Shown piece by piece: positions 1 to 8,945 of a DNA stretch of 64,000 bases (the stretch's first letter is position 1; every line of letters starts with the position of its first letter). Source of the stretch: Ciceribacter sichuanensis (GTDB taxonomy: Bacteria; Pseudomonadota; Alphaproteobacteria; Rhizobiales; Rhizobiaceae); NCBI RefSeq assembly GCF_024055605.1, contig NZ_JAMXLX010000009.1:1-64000 (forward strand), read 5' to 3'. A program made the position numbers and the translations under genes. Under the pieces are notes generated by a model. The model searched no databases, had not been told where the DNA came from, and saw only the letters and a program-made list of their open reading frames with translations.

Positions 1-21
1 AAAAGGGTTTTGCACACCGGA

Positions 22-40
22 TAAGCCGAAAAGCGGCTTA
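22..40. other. Perfect hairpin just upstream of tRNA-fMet
   Basis: A 7-bp perfect inverted repeat (TAAGCCG / CGGCTTA) with a 5-nt loop lies 9 nt before the tRNA. It has no T-run after it, so it does not look like a standard terminator. It may be a leader or processing structure, or the end of an upstream unit outside the window. Confidence 0.35.
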
Positions 41-49
41 CCTAAATGG

Positions 50-126
<77 letters not shown>

Positions 127-669
127 AAAATACCCCCTCCAAAACATATCACAGCCGACCCGTCATCGACCCACCAAGAATGCTTCTTCGTGGGCCAGGT
201 CTGACCCTCCGTAGCACGACCAGAACCTGACGAACCAACGTCAAAGTCTCGCCCAGAAAACAAAATATCCAAGGAAAGCCCCCAGCGAATGGCTTTTGGC
301 GGGCCTGCCCTTCCCAGAAAAAAACTCGACAGGCGAGACGTCAACCTGGCAGCGCAAAGGGGTTGAAGCCCGTGCAGCGGTAGCCCTCTTCTTCCGCCGC
401 GGCGTCGAGAGCCAGACTTGCAAGATCGTCACCCACCACATCCGATTCACGATTACCCGTAAGCGAAACAACCTTCAGATAGCCGTGGGAGATTAACTCG
501 CGCGCCGCGGGGACCAAGCAACAGAATAGAACTCGCAGACTACAGCAGCGCAGCCCATGCGGCCCTGATAGTTCCGTATGGAAGTCGGTGCATTCAGTGA
601 CGGAAATTCGACGAGAGCGCATGAAGCTCCGCGCGCCGCCCTTCCAGGCACAGCGCCGCGCGGTTTCTT
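127..669. other. 543-nt region with no convincing gene; possible decayed ORF end on the minus strand
   Basis: Nothing here has a start codon with a ribosome binding site plus a recognisable product. On the minus strand, roughly 341-500 reads as an open frame ending at 341 with plausible residue composition (acidic and alanine-rich, ending in GFNPFALPG). Its upstream part runs into the end of the dehydrogenase gene in another frame. It may be the C-terminal remnant of a lost gene. No tRNA 3'-end repeat or integrase was seen that would mark an island. Confidence 0.4.
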
Positions 670-2304
670 TCAGATTTCCCGGATCAGTTGTTCGGCGATA
701 CGAACGCTGAGCGCTGCCCCGGTGAGTGTGGGGTTCATGCAGGAAGCCGAGGGCATGACACTTGTGCCGGCGATGAACATGTTGGGATGGTCGTGCGTGC
801 GACAGTCGCGATCGACGACGCTGTCCTTCGGGTCGTCGCCCATGCGGGTCGTTCCCATGACGTGCTGGCGGTTCTGCCACTTCACGTCGGTGGAGAGCAC
901 TTCCGCGTCGAGCAGTTCGGCGATCCTGTTCAGGTCCTGCAGGCCCCTGTCGCGGCCGGCGTCCCAGTATTCGGTGACGCTGTAGTAGAGAACTGGAACC
1001 GGGATGCCGAGCGCGTCGAATTTGGTCTTGGACGGGGTCACGCGGTTTTCCGGGAGCGGCAGGGGTTCGAAGTCGATCGCCCAGTTGAGCGAACGGGCCG
1101 AGTATTTCCGGATCTGTTCGTCGAGCTTGGAGCCGAGAATACCCTTCTTGATGAAGCCCTCGGTCATCTGCGCGGTTGGCACGGTGTTGCGTACCTTGAT
1201 CTTGTAGCTCGGATAGTCCTTGCGGAATTCACCGTCGCGCTGGTTCAGGTAGACCAGAAGCTCGGTCGGGCCCTCGCCCGGCCACATGTCTTCCTTGGTC
1301 AGCATGTTCATGCTGATGCCGGTATGGTCCACCAGGTTGCGGCCGACCTGATCGGAGGAATTGGCGATGCCGTTCGGATATTTGTCGGATGTTGAGATCA
1401 AGAGCAGCTTTGCCGACTCGATGCCGTAGGCGGCGAGCACGAAATATTTCGCCGTCAGGCGATGCTCGGAGTTGTCCGGCTTCTTGTACCAGATCGCCGT
1501 GATCTTGCCGTCGTCACCGGCCTCGATCTTGTAGACTGGCGAGTTGTCCAGAAGCTTGGCGCCGTGGCGCTCGGCTTCGTCGATATGCATCGAGCCGTCA
1601 TACTTGGCGCCAATCGGACAGACCGGATTGCAGTTGTTGTTGCCGGCGCAGATCGGGCGGTTGCCATAGGGGCGCGAGGCGCGTCCATGGGGCTCGAGAA
1701 CAGGATTGAAGCCTCCGACGCCGAGCTTTTCCGCCAGAGTCTGGAACATGTAGCTGGAATTGAGCTGTTTCATGGGGAAGGGCATGGTACGGGGCGGCAT
1801 CGGACCGCCGCCCTGGCCGCTTTCGTCCTGGCCATCGACGCCGGTGACGCCGAGTTCCAGCTCCGCCTTGTTGTAGAAAGGCTCGAGATCGTCATAGCCG
1901 ATCGGCCAGTCGCGGCCGCGACCATAGAGAGATTGGATCTTGAAGTCGTTCGGGATCATGCGCCACAGGGCCGAGCCGAAGTGCCAGGTCGTACCGCCGA
2001 CGACGCGAAGGTATGAGGTATTATACTTTACCGGTCCTTCGAACTGCAGATAGTCGCCATAGGTCGACGGAGCGTGCGGCAGGTTAGGGAAGGGCGAGCC
2101 GGCGCCCTGAAGCTTGGAGTTGGCGAGCGAGAGCTTCACCGGAGCGTTGCGGAAGGTTTCCACGATCTCGCGGCGGTTAACGCGCGGGCCCGCCTCGAGC
2201 ACGATGACCCTCTTGCCAGCCTTGGCGAGATTGGCAGCGATGATGCCGCCCATGACGCCCGAGCCGATCACGATAAGGTCGGCATCATATGTATCGTTAG
2301 CCAT
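670..2304 (-). CDS. FAD-dependent GMC dehydrogenase, large (catalytic) subunit
   Basis: This 544-aa flavoprotein resembles the catalytic subunits of membrane-associated sorbitol, fructose, glucose and gluconate dehydrogenases, which oxidise a sugar or polyol at the periplasmic face. An FAD-binding GSGVMG motif lies at residues 14-19. The C-terminal GMC catalytic His/Asn pair is probably H481 and N524. Cysteines C219, C225 and C229 (ICAGNNNCNPVC) match the cluster ligands of the 3Fe-4S subgroup that passes electrons to a cytochrome c subunit. The start at 2304 is chosen because AGGA sits just upstream and the small subunit ends 14 nt before; the open frame continues to 2472 without support. 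There is no signal peptide, so export would rely on the Tat signal of the small subunit. The true substrate is not readable. Confidence 0.85.
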   Translation of the reverse strand: MANDTYDADLIVIGSGVMGGIIAANLAKAGKRVIVLEAGPRVNRREIVETFRNAPVKLSLANSKLQGAGSPFPNLPHAPSTYGDYLQFEGPVKYNTSYLRVVGGTTWHFGSALWRMIPNDFKIQSLYGRGRDWPIGYDDLEPFYNKAELELGVTGVDGQDESGQGGGPMPPRTMPFPMKQLNSSYMFQTLAEKLGVGGFNPVLEPHGRASRPYGNRPICAGNNNCNPVCPIGAKYDGSMHIDEAERHGAKLLDNSPVYKIEAGDDGKITAIWYKKPDNSEHRLTAKYFVLAAYGIESAKLLLISTSDKYPNGIANSSDQVGRNLVDHTGISMNMLTKEDMWPGEGPTELLVYLNQRDGEFRKDYPSYKIKVRNTVPTAQMTEGFIKKGILGSKLDEQIRKYSARSLNWAIDFEPLPLPENRVTPSKTKFDALGIPVPVLYYSVTEYWDAGRDRGLQDLNRIAELLDAEVLSTDVKWQNRQHVMGTTRMGDDPKDSVVDRDCRTHDHPNMFIAGTSVMPSASCMNPTLTGAALSVRIAEQLIREI

Positions 2305-2318
2305 TGTCTTTATTCCTG

Positions 2319-2846
2319 TCAGATCTTGCTTCCTGGTTTCGGTCCCCAGGCGTTGGGGCCGGGACCGTAGGTCGGAATGGGAAGGAGGCCCTTGGTCGGG
2401 CGATACATCAGCGAGTCGGCATAGGTGATGAGTTCCCGATCCTCCGGCTCTCCGACAACGCCGAGATACCAAGCCGAAACGACTTTGGTTGCCGTCTCCA
2501 TGAGTGCTGGATCCGTGTCGGTCAGGGCAAGGAAGCCATCCATGTTCGGCACGGCGGATTTCCTGATCAGATCGGAAAGCGCGGCAAGGCTGGCATCAAG
2601 ACCGGCATCGCGTTTTCTCAAGGCGGTGAGAAAACGGCCGCCGAGGACGGGATCGAGCGAATATCCGGTCAGGAACTCCGACAACTGGGTGAAGGATGTC
2701 ACCGCATCATCCGCCGCGGTCGTCGGCAACGGACCGGCGATGTCGGCAATGAGCGCGAGGCCGGCAATTGCGACGCTGGCGCGCAGCAGGCTGCGACGAG
2801 ATAGGTGGTGACCGGGAGCGGTCAGGGAGGAGGGGTTGAAAGGCAT
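2319..2846 (-). CDS. Sugar dehydrogenase small subunit with Tat signal (sorbitol dehydrogenase family)
   Basis: This 175-aa protein begins with a twin-arginine signal (SRRSLLRAS near residues 16-24, then a hydrophobic run). Its size and layout fit the small chaperone-like subunit of FAD-dependent sorbitol, fructose or gluconate dehydrogenases. In that family it carries the folded flavoprotein subunit through the Tat system. A GGAG lies before the ATG. It sits between the cytochrome pseudogene and the large subunit in the order cytochrome, small, large, and the gap to the large subunit is 14 nt. The rest of the protein shows no catalytic motif, as expected. Confidence 0.8.
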   Translation of the reverse strand: MPFNPSSLTAPGHHLSRRSLLRASVAIAGLALIADIAGPLPTTAADDAVTSFTQLSEFLTGYSLDPVLGGRFLTALRKRDAGLDASLAALSDLIRKSAVPNMDGFLALTDTDPALMETATKVVSAWYLGVVGEPEDRELITYADSLMYRPTKGLLPIPTYGPGPNAWGPKPGSKI

Positions 2847-2894
2847 CAGGATCTCCGGGGAGCGTTCAATGCGAACGGGTTGGGATGCTGCGGT

Positions 2895-4376
2895 TCAGCC
2901 GAGAACCGGACGCTCGCGGCGTCGGGAAACCAGCCAGGAGAGCAGCGCAACGACGGCAAGCGCGAACACGATCGCAACGGGTGCCGCAAACGGTGCAAGT
3001 CGAACGATCAGGGGTTTCTCGCCCCCGTCACGAATGCGGGCCACGTCGGCTTCCGTTACCTTGACGGACGGGTTGCCGTAATGGGTCAGCACGTAGTTGC
3101 TGACGTCGGCGATATCCCTGTCCGACAGCCGGTCGGCATAGGATGCGTCCGGGCCGAAGGCGGGCATGAAGGCGACATGATCGCCGACCGTGCGATGAAG
3201 GCCATAAAGGATGGTCGAGACCAGATTGTCCGGGCGATCGCCACCGGCTGCGGTGTTGTGGAACAGCGAGGGGTAATGGTCGTTGCCCTGGCCTTCGAGC
3301 TGATGACAGGCGGCGCAGCTGCCGCTGAAGACGTGGAAACCATTCTGGTTTTCCGACTGTCCCGGCAGGCCGCGTAGCGAAGCTTCCGTCTCGGTGGAGG
3401 GTTTGCCGAAATCCGAGCGGGGGTGAATGTCGCCGGACGATATCGCCGACACATCCTTGAGATAGGTGACGATGGCCTTGATGTCGTCATCGGGCAGATA
3501 TTGCAGGCTGTTTTCGACGGCCTCCGCCATGGGGCCGGCGGCCTGCGCCTTTGCCGGCGACATGACCTGTCTTGAGATAGCGGGTCAGTTCGTCGTCGGA
3601 CCAACCACCAATGCCGGATACCGCGTCCGAAGTGATGTTGGGGGCGTACTAGGAGCCGACGGGGCCGCGGCAAGTGACTGGCCGCCAGCTTCCGCCATGA
3701 AGAGGTTGCGCGGCGTGTGGCAGGTGCTGCAGTGTTCCAGCGCTTCCGAGAGATAATCGCCGCGGTTCCATTCCGCAGACTTGGCCGGGTTGGGCCCGAA
3801 ACGATCCTTGTCGAGGAAGGGCAGGTTCCACATGGCCATGGAAGCGCGGATCGAGAAGGGGAAGGGCAGCTCCGTCTGCTGCGGCTTGTGCTTGACCGGC
3901 TTCACCTCCGGCATGAAATAGGCGTAGAGCGCCTTCATGTCGTCATCGGTGATCTTCGCATAGGCCGTATAGGGCATGGCCGGATAGAGATGGCTGCCGT
4001 CCTTTGCGACACCTTCCCGAACAGCACGGGCGAAATCTTCCTCGCTATAGCTGCCGATGCCATCGGTCCTCGACGGCGTGATGTTGGTCGAGAAGATCTT
4101 GCCCAGAGGCGTATCTATACCGTAGCCGCCGGCAAAGGGTTCGCCGCCATGGGGAGCGGTATGACGGGCGGCGCAGTCGGCGGCCGTCGCAAGGTAGCGT
4201 CCGCGGGCGACGAGATCGGAAGCATCCTCGGCAAACGCTGCGCCGGCCGTTGCGACCAGCGCGGAAAAACAGAGCAGCGAGGCTGAAACCGGCGCGAAAA
4301 ACGCGCGGCCGAAGGAGGTGTTGGGCTTAACAGGAGGCGTGAGCATAAATCCCATGCTTTCATCAAACGTGAACAA
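2895..4376 (-). pseudogene. Cytochrome c subunit of the sugar dehydrogenase, disrupted
   Basis: Together the two halves would make a triheme cytochrome c of the gluconate/alcohol dehydrogenase type, about 440-480 aa with a signal peptide, heme regions and a C-terminal membrane anchor. The reading frame is broken. After GGQSLA (near 3664) one base seems lost. The restored frame then meets a TAG at about 3650, where GSWYAPN would be expected. Near 3549 one extra base returns the frame to AQAAGPMAEAVEN. In addition the first heme motif reads CAARH (C68-H72) instead of CxxCH. The second (CSTCH) and third (CAACH) motifs are intact. Several independent lesions argue for real decay rather than one sequencing error. 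Without it the intact flavoprotein subunits would need another electron acceptor. Confidence 0.88.
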
Positions 4377-4646
4377 CAGGTGCCAGACCCATCCACGCCT
4401 CCCACGTGCAGGGCTGATCCGGATCGTCGCAAACCGGAACGGAACATCGCAAGAATGCCGCCCTCTTCAGAGAATTCCTTGCACAAAACGCCTGATTTTA
4501 GGATCTCGAGCCAGATTGAGCGGCGAGCCGATGTGGCCACTATGAAGATGGCGCGACTTGATCTGTGTCATAGCGCCGCAGTTGATGACTTGGGTAGCCA
4601 GTTTATTCCACAAGCAGATTTCACCAAAGGCGAACTGTTGGGCGCC

Positions 4647-5558
4647 ATGAAATTCGATCTTGCCGATCTCAGAATCTTCCTTTCCGCGGTTGAAGGCGGC
4701 AGCCTTACGGCCGCTGCCGCGCAAAACAATCTCGTCGTGGCGGCGGTCAGCGCACGGCTGCGCAAGCTGGAGGAGGCCTTCGATCTATCGCTGTTCGAGC
4801 GAACCGGGCGCGGCATTCGTCCGACGCTGACGGGCGACATGCTGGCGCAGCATGCGCGCCGGGTGCTGGACGACGCGCGGCGCATCGAGGTGGAACTCGG
4901 CGATTTCGCCTATGGTCGCCGCGGACAGGTGCGCCTTCCGTCCAACACCAACATGCTGGCCGAGCATATGCCGGTGGTGCTGGGGCGGTTTCTGGCGGCC
5001 AATCCGGATATCAGTGTTTCGGTCAAGGACAAGCCGAGCCTGGAAGTGGTGTCGCTTCTGAAGAACGGCGACGCTGATATCGGGATCGTTGCTGCTTCGG
5101 CTGATATGACAGGGCTCGAGCGCTGGCGTTTCGTGCCCGACAAGCTGGTTCTCGTGGTGCCGCCGGAAAGCGAATTTGGCGAACTGCTTTCCGGTCCGGT
5201 GGAGTTTTCCCGTATTCTCGATTTTCGCCTGATCGGTCTGCAGGAGGAGGTGGCGCTCTCGCAGTTCCTGCAGCGGCATGCCGTCGAACTTGGCCGGGAC
5301 ATGAAGCTTCGCATGCGCATGGACGGGTTCGAAGGCGTCTGCCGCATGGTGGAATGCGGGGCCGGTGTTGCGGTCGTGCCGGATAGCGCCGCTCGCCGTT
5401 ACCGGCGCTTCATGGATTTCCGCGTTCTGGAGATTGGCGACGGCTGGGCCGATCGCGAACTTTATCTTTGCGTGCGTAGCGAGGCGGAGCTACCGCGGTT
5501 CGCGCAAAAACTCCTTGCCCATCTGCGAGCCTATGTCGCGGAAATGGCGGGACCCTGA
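4647..5558 (+). CDS. LysR-family transcriptional regulator
   Basis: This 303-aa protein has an N-terminal winged helix (MKFDLADLRIFLSAVEGGS, then a helix-turn-helix around residues 17-36) followed by a LysR-type effector-binding domain to the C terminus. The start at 4647 puts the HTH at the usual distance from the N terminus; the frame remains open upstream to 4380 but that part has no family resemblance. It is divergent from the sugar dehydrogenase genes and so is their likely regulator. The 270-nt gap to the cytochrome start would hold both promoters. The effector is unknown. Confidence 0.85.
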   Translation: MKFDLADLRIFLSAVEGGSLTAAAAQNNLVVAAVSARLRKLEEAFDLSLFERTGRGIRPTLTGDMLAQHARRVLDDARRIEVELGDFAYGRRGQVRLPSNTNMLAEHMPVVLGRFLAANPDISVSVKDKPSLEVVSLLKNGDADIGIVAASADMTGLERWRFVPDKLVLVVPPESEFGELLSGPVEFSRILDFRLIGLQEEVALSQFLQRHAVELGRDMKLRMRMDGFEGVCRMVECGAGVAVVPDSAARRYRRFMDFRVLEIGDGWADRELYLCVRSEAELPRFAQKLLAHLRAYVAEMAGP

Positions 5559-5578
5559 TCTTTCGGCCCCGAACGCCG

Positions 5579-7042
5579 TCAGTCGCAAACCGCCTCGGCC
5601 TCGATTTCCACTTCGTATTCGCCGATCAGATTGCCCGCCTCGATTAGTGTGTTGGCGGGCAGGACCTTCGAAAAGACGCGACCGTGGGCGCGCGAAACCG
5701 GTTCCCACTGATTTGCATCGCGCAGATAGACGCGGGTACGGATCACGTCGTCCATGCTGCCGCCGAGAGCGGAGATGGAGGCCGCGATCTTGTCGAGAAT
5801 ATAAGTCGCCTGTGCGCCGGGGTTTCCGGGTGCCACGCAGCGGTCCGTCCCATGGGTTGCCGTGGTGCCCGATACGAGAATCCGGTTGCCGATCCTGACC
5901 GCGCGGCTGTAGCCGGCGATCGGTTCCCATACGCTGCCGGAAGAAACCCGAAGCCTGTCGGGCCGTCCCGGCACGGATTTGGCAGTGTAGATAGATGGAA
6001 TGGCGTCGAGGTGATGGCTGAGGTCGCCGGAGGCCGTGAGGAAGGGCGGCTTGCGGTATTCGTCGCCGCAATCGCCCGGAATGGGACTGGTGGCGGCAAA
6101 GGCGTCGTCGAGCAAGGCGTGATCCTCGCCGTCGAGGGCGAAGGAGAAGACCTTCAGATTGTCGTCGCGGTGTTCGCTTTCGCCCAGTCGCGCGCCGATG
6201 ATGGTGGCGGCGACCGCCTCATGCTCCAGCACCCAGCGGCTCGCGACGTTGGAGATCGAGACGCCATGCTTTTTCGCGATCCGGTCCGCGGCTCCAAGGA
6301 TGCCCTGAAATGCAGCCCAGCCGCCGGCCGTATCGATGAAACGCTTGTATTTCGAACGGCTCCAGTCGGAGATCTCCGTCGGCTCCGGCTTGCCGATCCA
6401 CTTTTCCGAGAGAAAGCCACCGGAAAGCGTTCCATAGGCGAGCAGCTTGACGCCGCTCCTGGCGCAGAGATCCGAAAGCGCGCCCGCCGCCCTGCGGTCC
6501 ACCAGTGAGAAGGACACCTGGTTGGTGGCAATCTCGATGCCATCGGCAAGTGCCACGGCAAGATGGGCGGCGTCGAAATTGGTCAGGCCCAGCGCTTCGA
6601 TCAGGCCTTCCTCGCGCATGCGCTGCATCTCGTGCAAGGCGTCCAGCCAGGCCGGGTGTTCGAACGTCCACCAGTGGAATTGCAGGAGATCGATCTTGTC
6701 GACGGCGAGCCGCTGCAGCCGCTCTTCCACGCCCCGACGAACGACATCGCGGGTCATCGGCCCCGGTTCCGGGCACCATTTGGTGAAGGCGGCGGGGCGA
6801 TTGCGTGCGTCTGGATAACGGGAGAGCAGACGGCCGGTGATCACCTCGGCCGAGCCATAATGGTCGGCCATGTCGAAGCTGTCGAAGCCGGCCTGTGCAT
6901 AGGCCTGCAAGGCATCGGCGCCTGTTTCCGGATCGATGATCTCGCCGTTCTTTTCCATATCGGCGACCTGCCACAGGCCGCAAACGAGGCGGCTGATCGA
7001 AAGATTGCTGGTGAGCGCGATGCGTTCGGGCGACTGGCTCAT
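5579..7042 (-). CDS. Aldo/keto reductase fused to a C-terminal Rid (YjgF/YER057c) domain
   Basis: This 487-aa protein has two domains. Residues 1 to about 345 form an aldo/keto reductase barrel with the D60/Y62/K88/H123 tetrad (ADHYG, FTKW, LLQFHWW). Residues about 365-487 form a Rid domain. In that domain the segment matching the RidA active-site arginine (PARS in RidA) reads PANT, so the imine-deaminase arginine is absent, as in the Rid4-7 subgroups. The start at 7042 is preferred over 7051 because AGGA lies 9 nt upstream. It follows livM by 11 nt and is probably the last gene of the liv-type operon, so it likely acts on the imported compound. A second, unfused AKR lies across the divergent promoter. 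Substrate unknown. Confidence 0.82.
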   Translation of the reverse strand: MSQSPERIALTSNLSISRLVCGLWQVADMEKNGEIIDPETGADALQAYAQAGFDSFDMADHYGSAEVITGRLLSRYPDARNRPAAFTKWCPEPGPMTRDVVRRGVEERLQRLAVDKIDLLQFHWWTFEHPAWLDALHEMQRMREEGLIEALGLTNFDAAHLAVALADGIEIATNQVSFSLVDRRAAGALSDLCARSGVKLLAYGTLSGGFLSEKWIGKPEPTEISDWSRSKYKRFIDTAGGWAAFQGILGAADRIAKKHGVSISNVASRWVLEHEAVAATIIGARLGESEHRDDNLKVFSFALDGEDHALLDDAFAATSPIPGDCGDEYRKPPFLTASGDLSHHLDAIPSIYTAKSVPGRPDRLRVSSGSVWEPIAGYSRAVRIGNRILVSGTTATHGTDRCVAPGNPGAQATYILDKIAASISALGGSMDDVIRTRVYLRDANQWEPVSRAHGRVFSKVLPANTLIEAGNLIGEYEVEIEAEAVCD

Positions 7043-7053
7043 GGTAGTCATTC

Positions 7054-8037
7054 CTAGGATTCGGCCTTGGAGTTGGCCTTGGATTTCATTGTGGCGCGTC
7101 CGGTGGCCGAAGATCGGCCTTCGCCAAGAATACCACGGGGACGCAGAAGCAGAATGAGGCAAAGACCGATGCCGATGGCGACGATCTGCAACGAGGCGGC
7201 GCGCGCCTGCTGTTCGGGCGGAACGACGGCGGATACTGCCGCTGCCGAAAGCGCCCAGAGGCCCCAGACGAGAATGGCGCCGAGGATCGCTCCGCGATTG
7301 CTGCCGGAGCCGCCGACGATCAGCATGGCCCAGACCTGGAAGGTCAGGATGGGCAGATAGTTGTCCGGTGCGATGAAGCCGATGAAATGGCCCTGCACCG
7401 CACCCGCCAGACCCATGATGGCCCCGCCGATGGTGAAGGCCTGCAGGCGGAAACGGATCGGGCGCTTGCCGAGCGCCTGTGCCGCCGTTTCATCCTCTCT
7501 GATCGCGCGCAACACACGGCCCCATGGGCTCTTGGCGAGATGTTCTAGTGCGAGATAGAGCGCCAGTACCACACCAGCCACCAGCGCCAGATTGGCAAGG
7601 CCGAAGCCCAGCGGATTGCCGGCGAGGTTTGCGAAGGGTCGCGGTATGAAGCCGATGCCGAAAGCGCCGCCGGTGAGCGGCTGGATATTCAGCACGCAGA
7701 GCTGAACTGAGACCGCAACGCCGAAGGTGGCGATGGCGAGATAATCGGACCGAAGCCGAATCGTCAGCGCTCCGACGAGCCATGCGGCAAGGCCGGCAGC
7801 AAGGGCGCCGCCAAGCCATCCGATGGCAATCGGGAGGTCGAAGCCGCCGAAGCGGTCGGGCGTTTCGGGCGTGGTCAGCAATGCCGAGACATAGGCGCCG
7901 ATGGCGACGAAAGCCGCAATGCCGACATTGAACAGGCCCGTCTGGCCCCACTGCACATTGAGGCCGAGACACATGATGGAGTAGGTCAGCGCCATGGTCA
8001 GGAAGAAGGCGCCATAGCCGATGATATCGACGCTCAT
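7054..8037 (-). CDS. Branched-chain amino acid-type ABC transporter permease (LivM-like)
   Basis: This 327-aa polytopic protein has repeated hydrophobic segments and the LivM-family N-terminal pattern (YSIMCLGLNVQWGQTGLFNVG). It forms the second membrane subunit of a HAAT-family importer. The start at 8037 overlaps the livH stop by 4 nt, showing translational coupling. The longer open frame to 8115 lies inside livH and is rejected. The C terminus ends in a short Lys-rich tail. The imported compound need not be an amino acid; this family also carries amides, urea and other small organics. Confidence 0.86.
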   Translation of the reverse strand: MSVDIIGYGAFFLTMALTYSIMCLGLNVQWGQTGLFNVGIAAFVAIGAYVSALLTTPETPDRFGGFDLPIAIGWLGGALAAGLAAWLVGALTIRLRSDYLAIATFGVAVSVQLCVLNIQPLTGGAFGIGFIPRPFANLAGNPLGFGLANLALVAGVVLALYLALEHLAKSPWGRVLRAIREDETAAQALGKRPIRFRLQAFTIGGAIMGLAGAVQGHFIGFIAPDNYLPILTFQVWAMLIVGGSGSNRGAILGAILVWGLWALSAAAVSAVVPPEQQARAASLQIVAIGIGLCLILLLRPRGILGEGRSSATGRATMKSKANSKAES

Positions 8038-8945
8038 GCCGCTCTCCCGAACAGGCCGCGCGGCCTGAGCAGCAGGACCACGACGAGGATGACGAAGGAG
8101 ACGGCGGCTCGCCATTCCGCCCCGACCAACTGCACGGCGGCGGCTTCGGAAAGTCCGACGATCAGGCCGGCGAGCATCGCGCCCGGCACGCTGCCGATGC
8201 CGCCGAGGATCGTCGCGGCAAACAGGGGCAGCAGCAGGTCATGGCCGAGATAGGGGCGGATCTGCACCAGCAGTCCGGTCATGATGCCGGCGATGCAGGC
8301 AAGGGCGGCGCCGAGAAACCAGACCACCATGACGACCTTGCGCACGTCGATGCCGGCAATGCCTGAAAGCGCCGGGTTCTCACTGACCGCCCGCATCGAA
8401 CGCCCTATGCCGGTGCGCGTCATCATCAGGTGGATGACGATGACGGCGATCAGAGTGACGCCGAGCGAAAGAAGCTGGTCCGGCGTTGCCCGCAGACCTC
8501 CGCCGAGCTGCACCGCGATCTGCAGCGCCTTGGTGTAATAAGCTGGCTTGGAGGTGAAGATGAATTCGAGAAGGCTGCGGAGAGCGAGGGATGCGCCGAA
8601 ACTCGCCATGACCAGAATGATCACGGCGCTGCCGCGTTTCCGCAACCGGCCGAACAGGAGCGCATCGACCGCGAGCGCCAGAAGCCCGGTCAGCAGGATT
8701 GCGAGAACGGCTGACAGAGGAAGCGACCAGCCGAACGAGAAGGGTCCGATCGGCTTCAGCAGTCCCGTCGACAACAGGCCGAGAGCGCCGCTGACCGCCA
8801 TGGCGAGATAGGCGCCCCAGGACAGGAGTTCCCCGTGGGCGAAATTGGCGAAGCGCAGGATCGAATAGGTCAGCGTCACGCCGATGGCGCCGAGGCCGAT
8901 CATCGCGCCTGCGATCAGGCCATCCATCACAAACTGAGGGTTCAT
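8034..8945 (-). CDS. Branched-chain amino acid-type ABC transporter permease (LivH-like)
   Basis: This 303-aa membrane protein has the LivH pattern (LTYSILRFANFAHGEL near the N terminus) and about eight hydrophobic segments. It pairs with the LivM-like protein to form the channel. Its start overlaps the end of the livF-like gene by 4 nt and its end overlaps the next permease by 4 nt, so all are in one operon. Confidence 0.88.
   Translation of the reverse strand: MNPQFVMDGLIAGAMIGLGAIGVTLTYSILRFANFAHGELLSWGAYLAMAVSGALGLLSTGLLKPIGPFSFGWSLPLSAVLAILLTGLLALAVDALLFGRLRKRGSAVIILVMASFGASLALRSLLEFIFTSKPAYYTKALQIAVQLGGGLRATPDQLLSLGVTLIAVIVIHLMMTRTGIGRSMRAVSENPALSGIAGIDVRKVVMVVWFLGAALACIAGIMTGLLVQIRPYLGHDLLLPLFAATILGGIGSVPGAMLAGLIVGLSEAAAVQLVGAEWRAAVSFVILVVVLLLRPRGLFGRAA

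Noticed and set aside
296..496. Plus-strand small ORF in the region after the tRNA
   Set aside because: It lacks a ribosome binding site and any recognisable composition.
127..669. Genomic island or prophage inserted at the initiator tRNA
   Set aside because: No integrase, no duplicated tRNA 3' end and no base-composition break were visible in the window.
2305..2472. Upstream extension of the GMC dehydrogenase frame
   Set aside because: It lies within the small subunit gene, and the ATG at 2304 has a good ribosome binding site and family N terminus.
3585..3673. A programmed frameshift to make one cytochrome protein
   Set aside because: The region has several lesions including a stop codon and a lost heme cysteine, with no slippery sequence, so decay is simpler.
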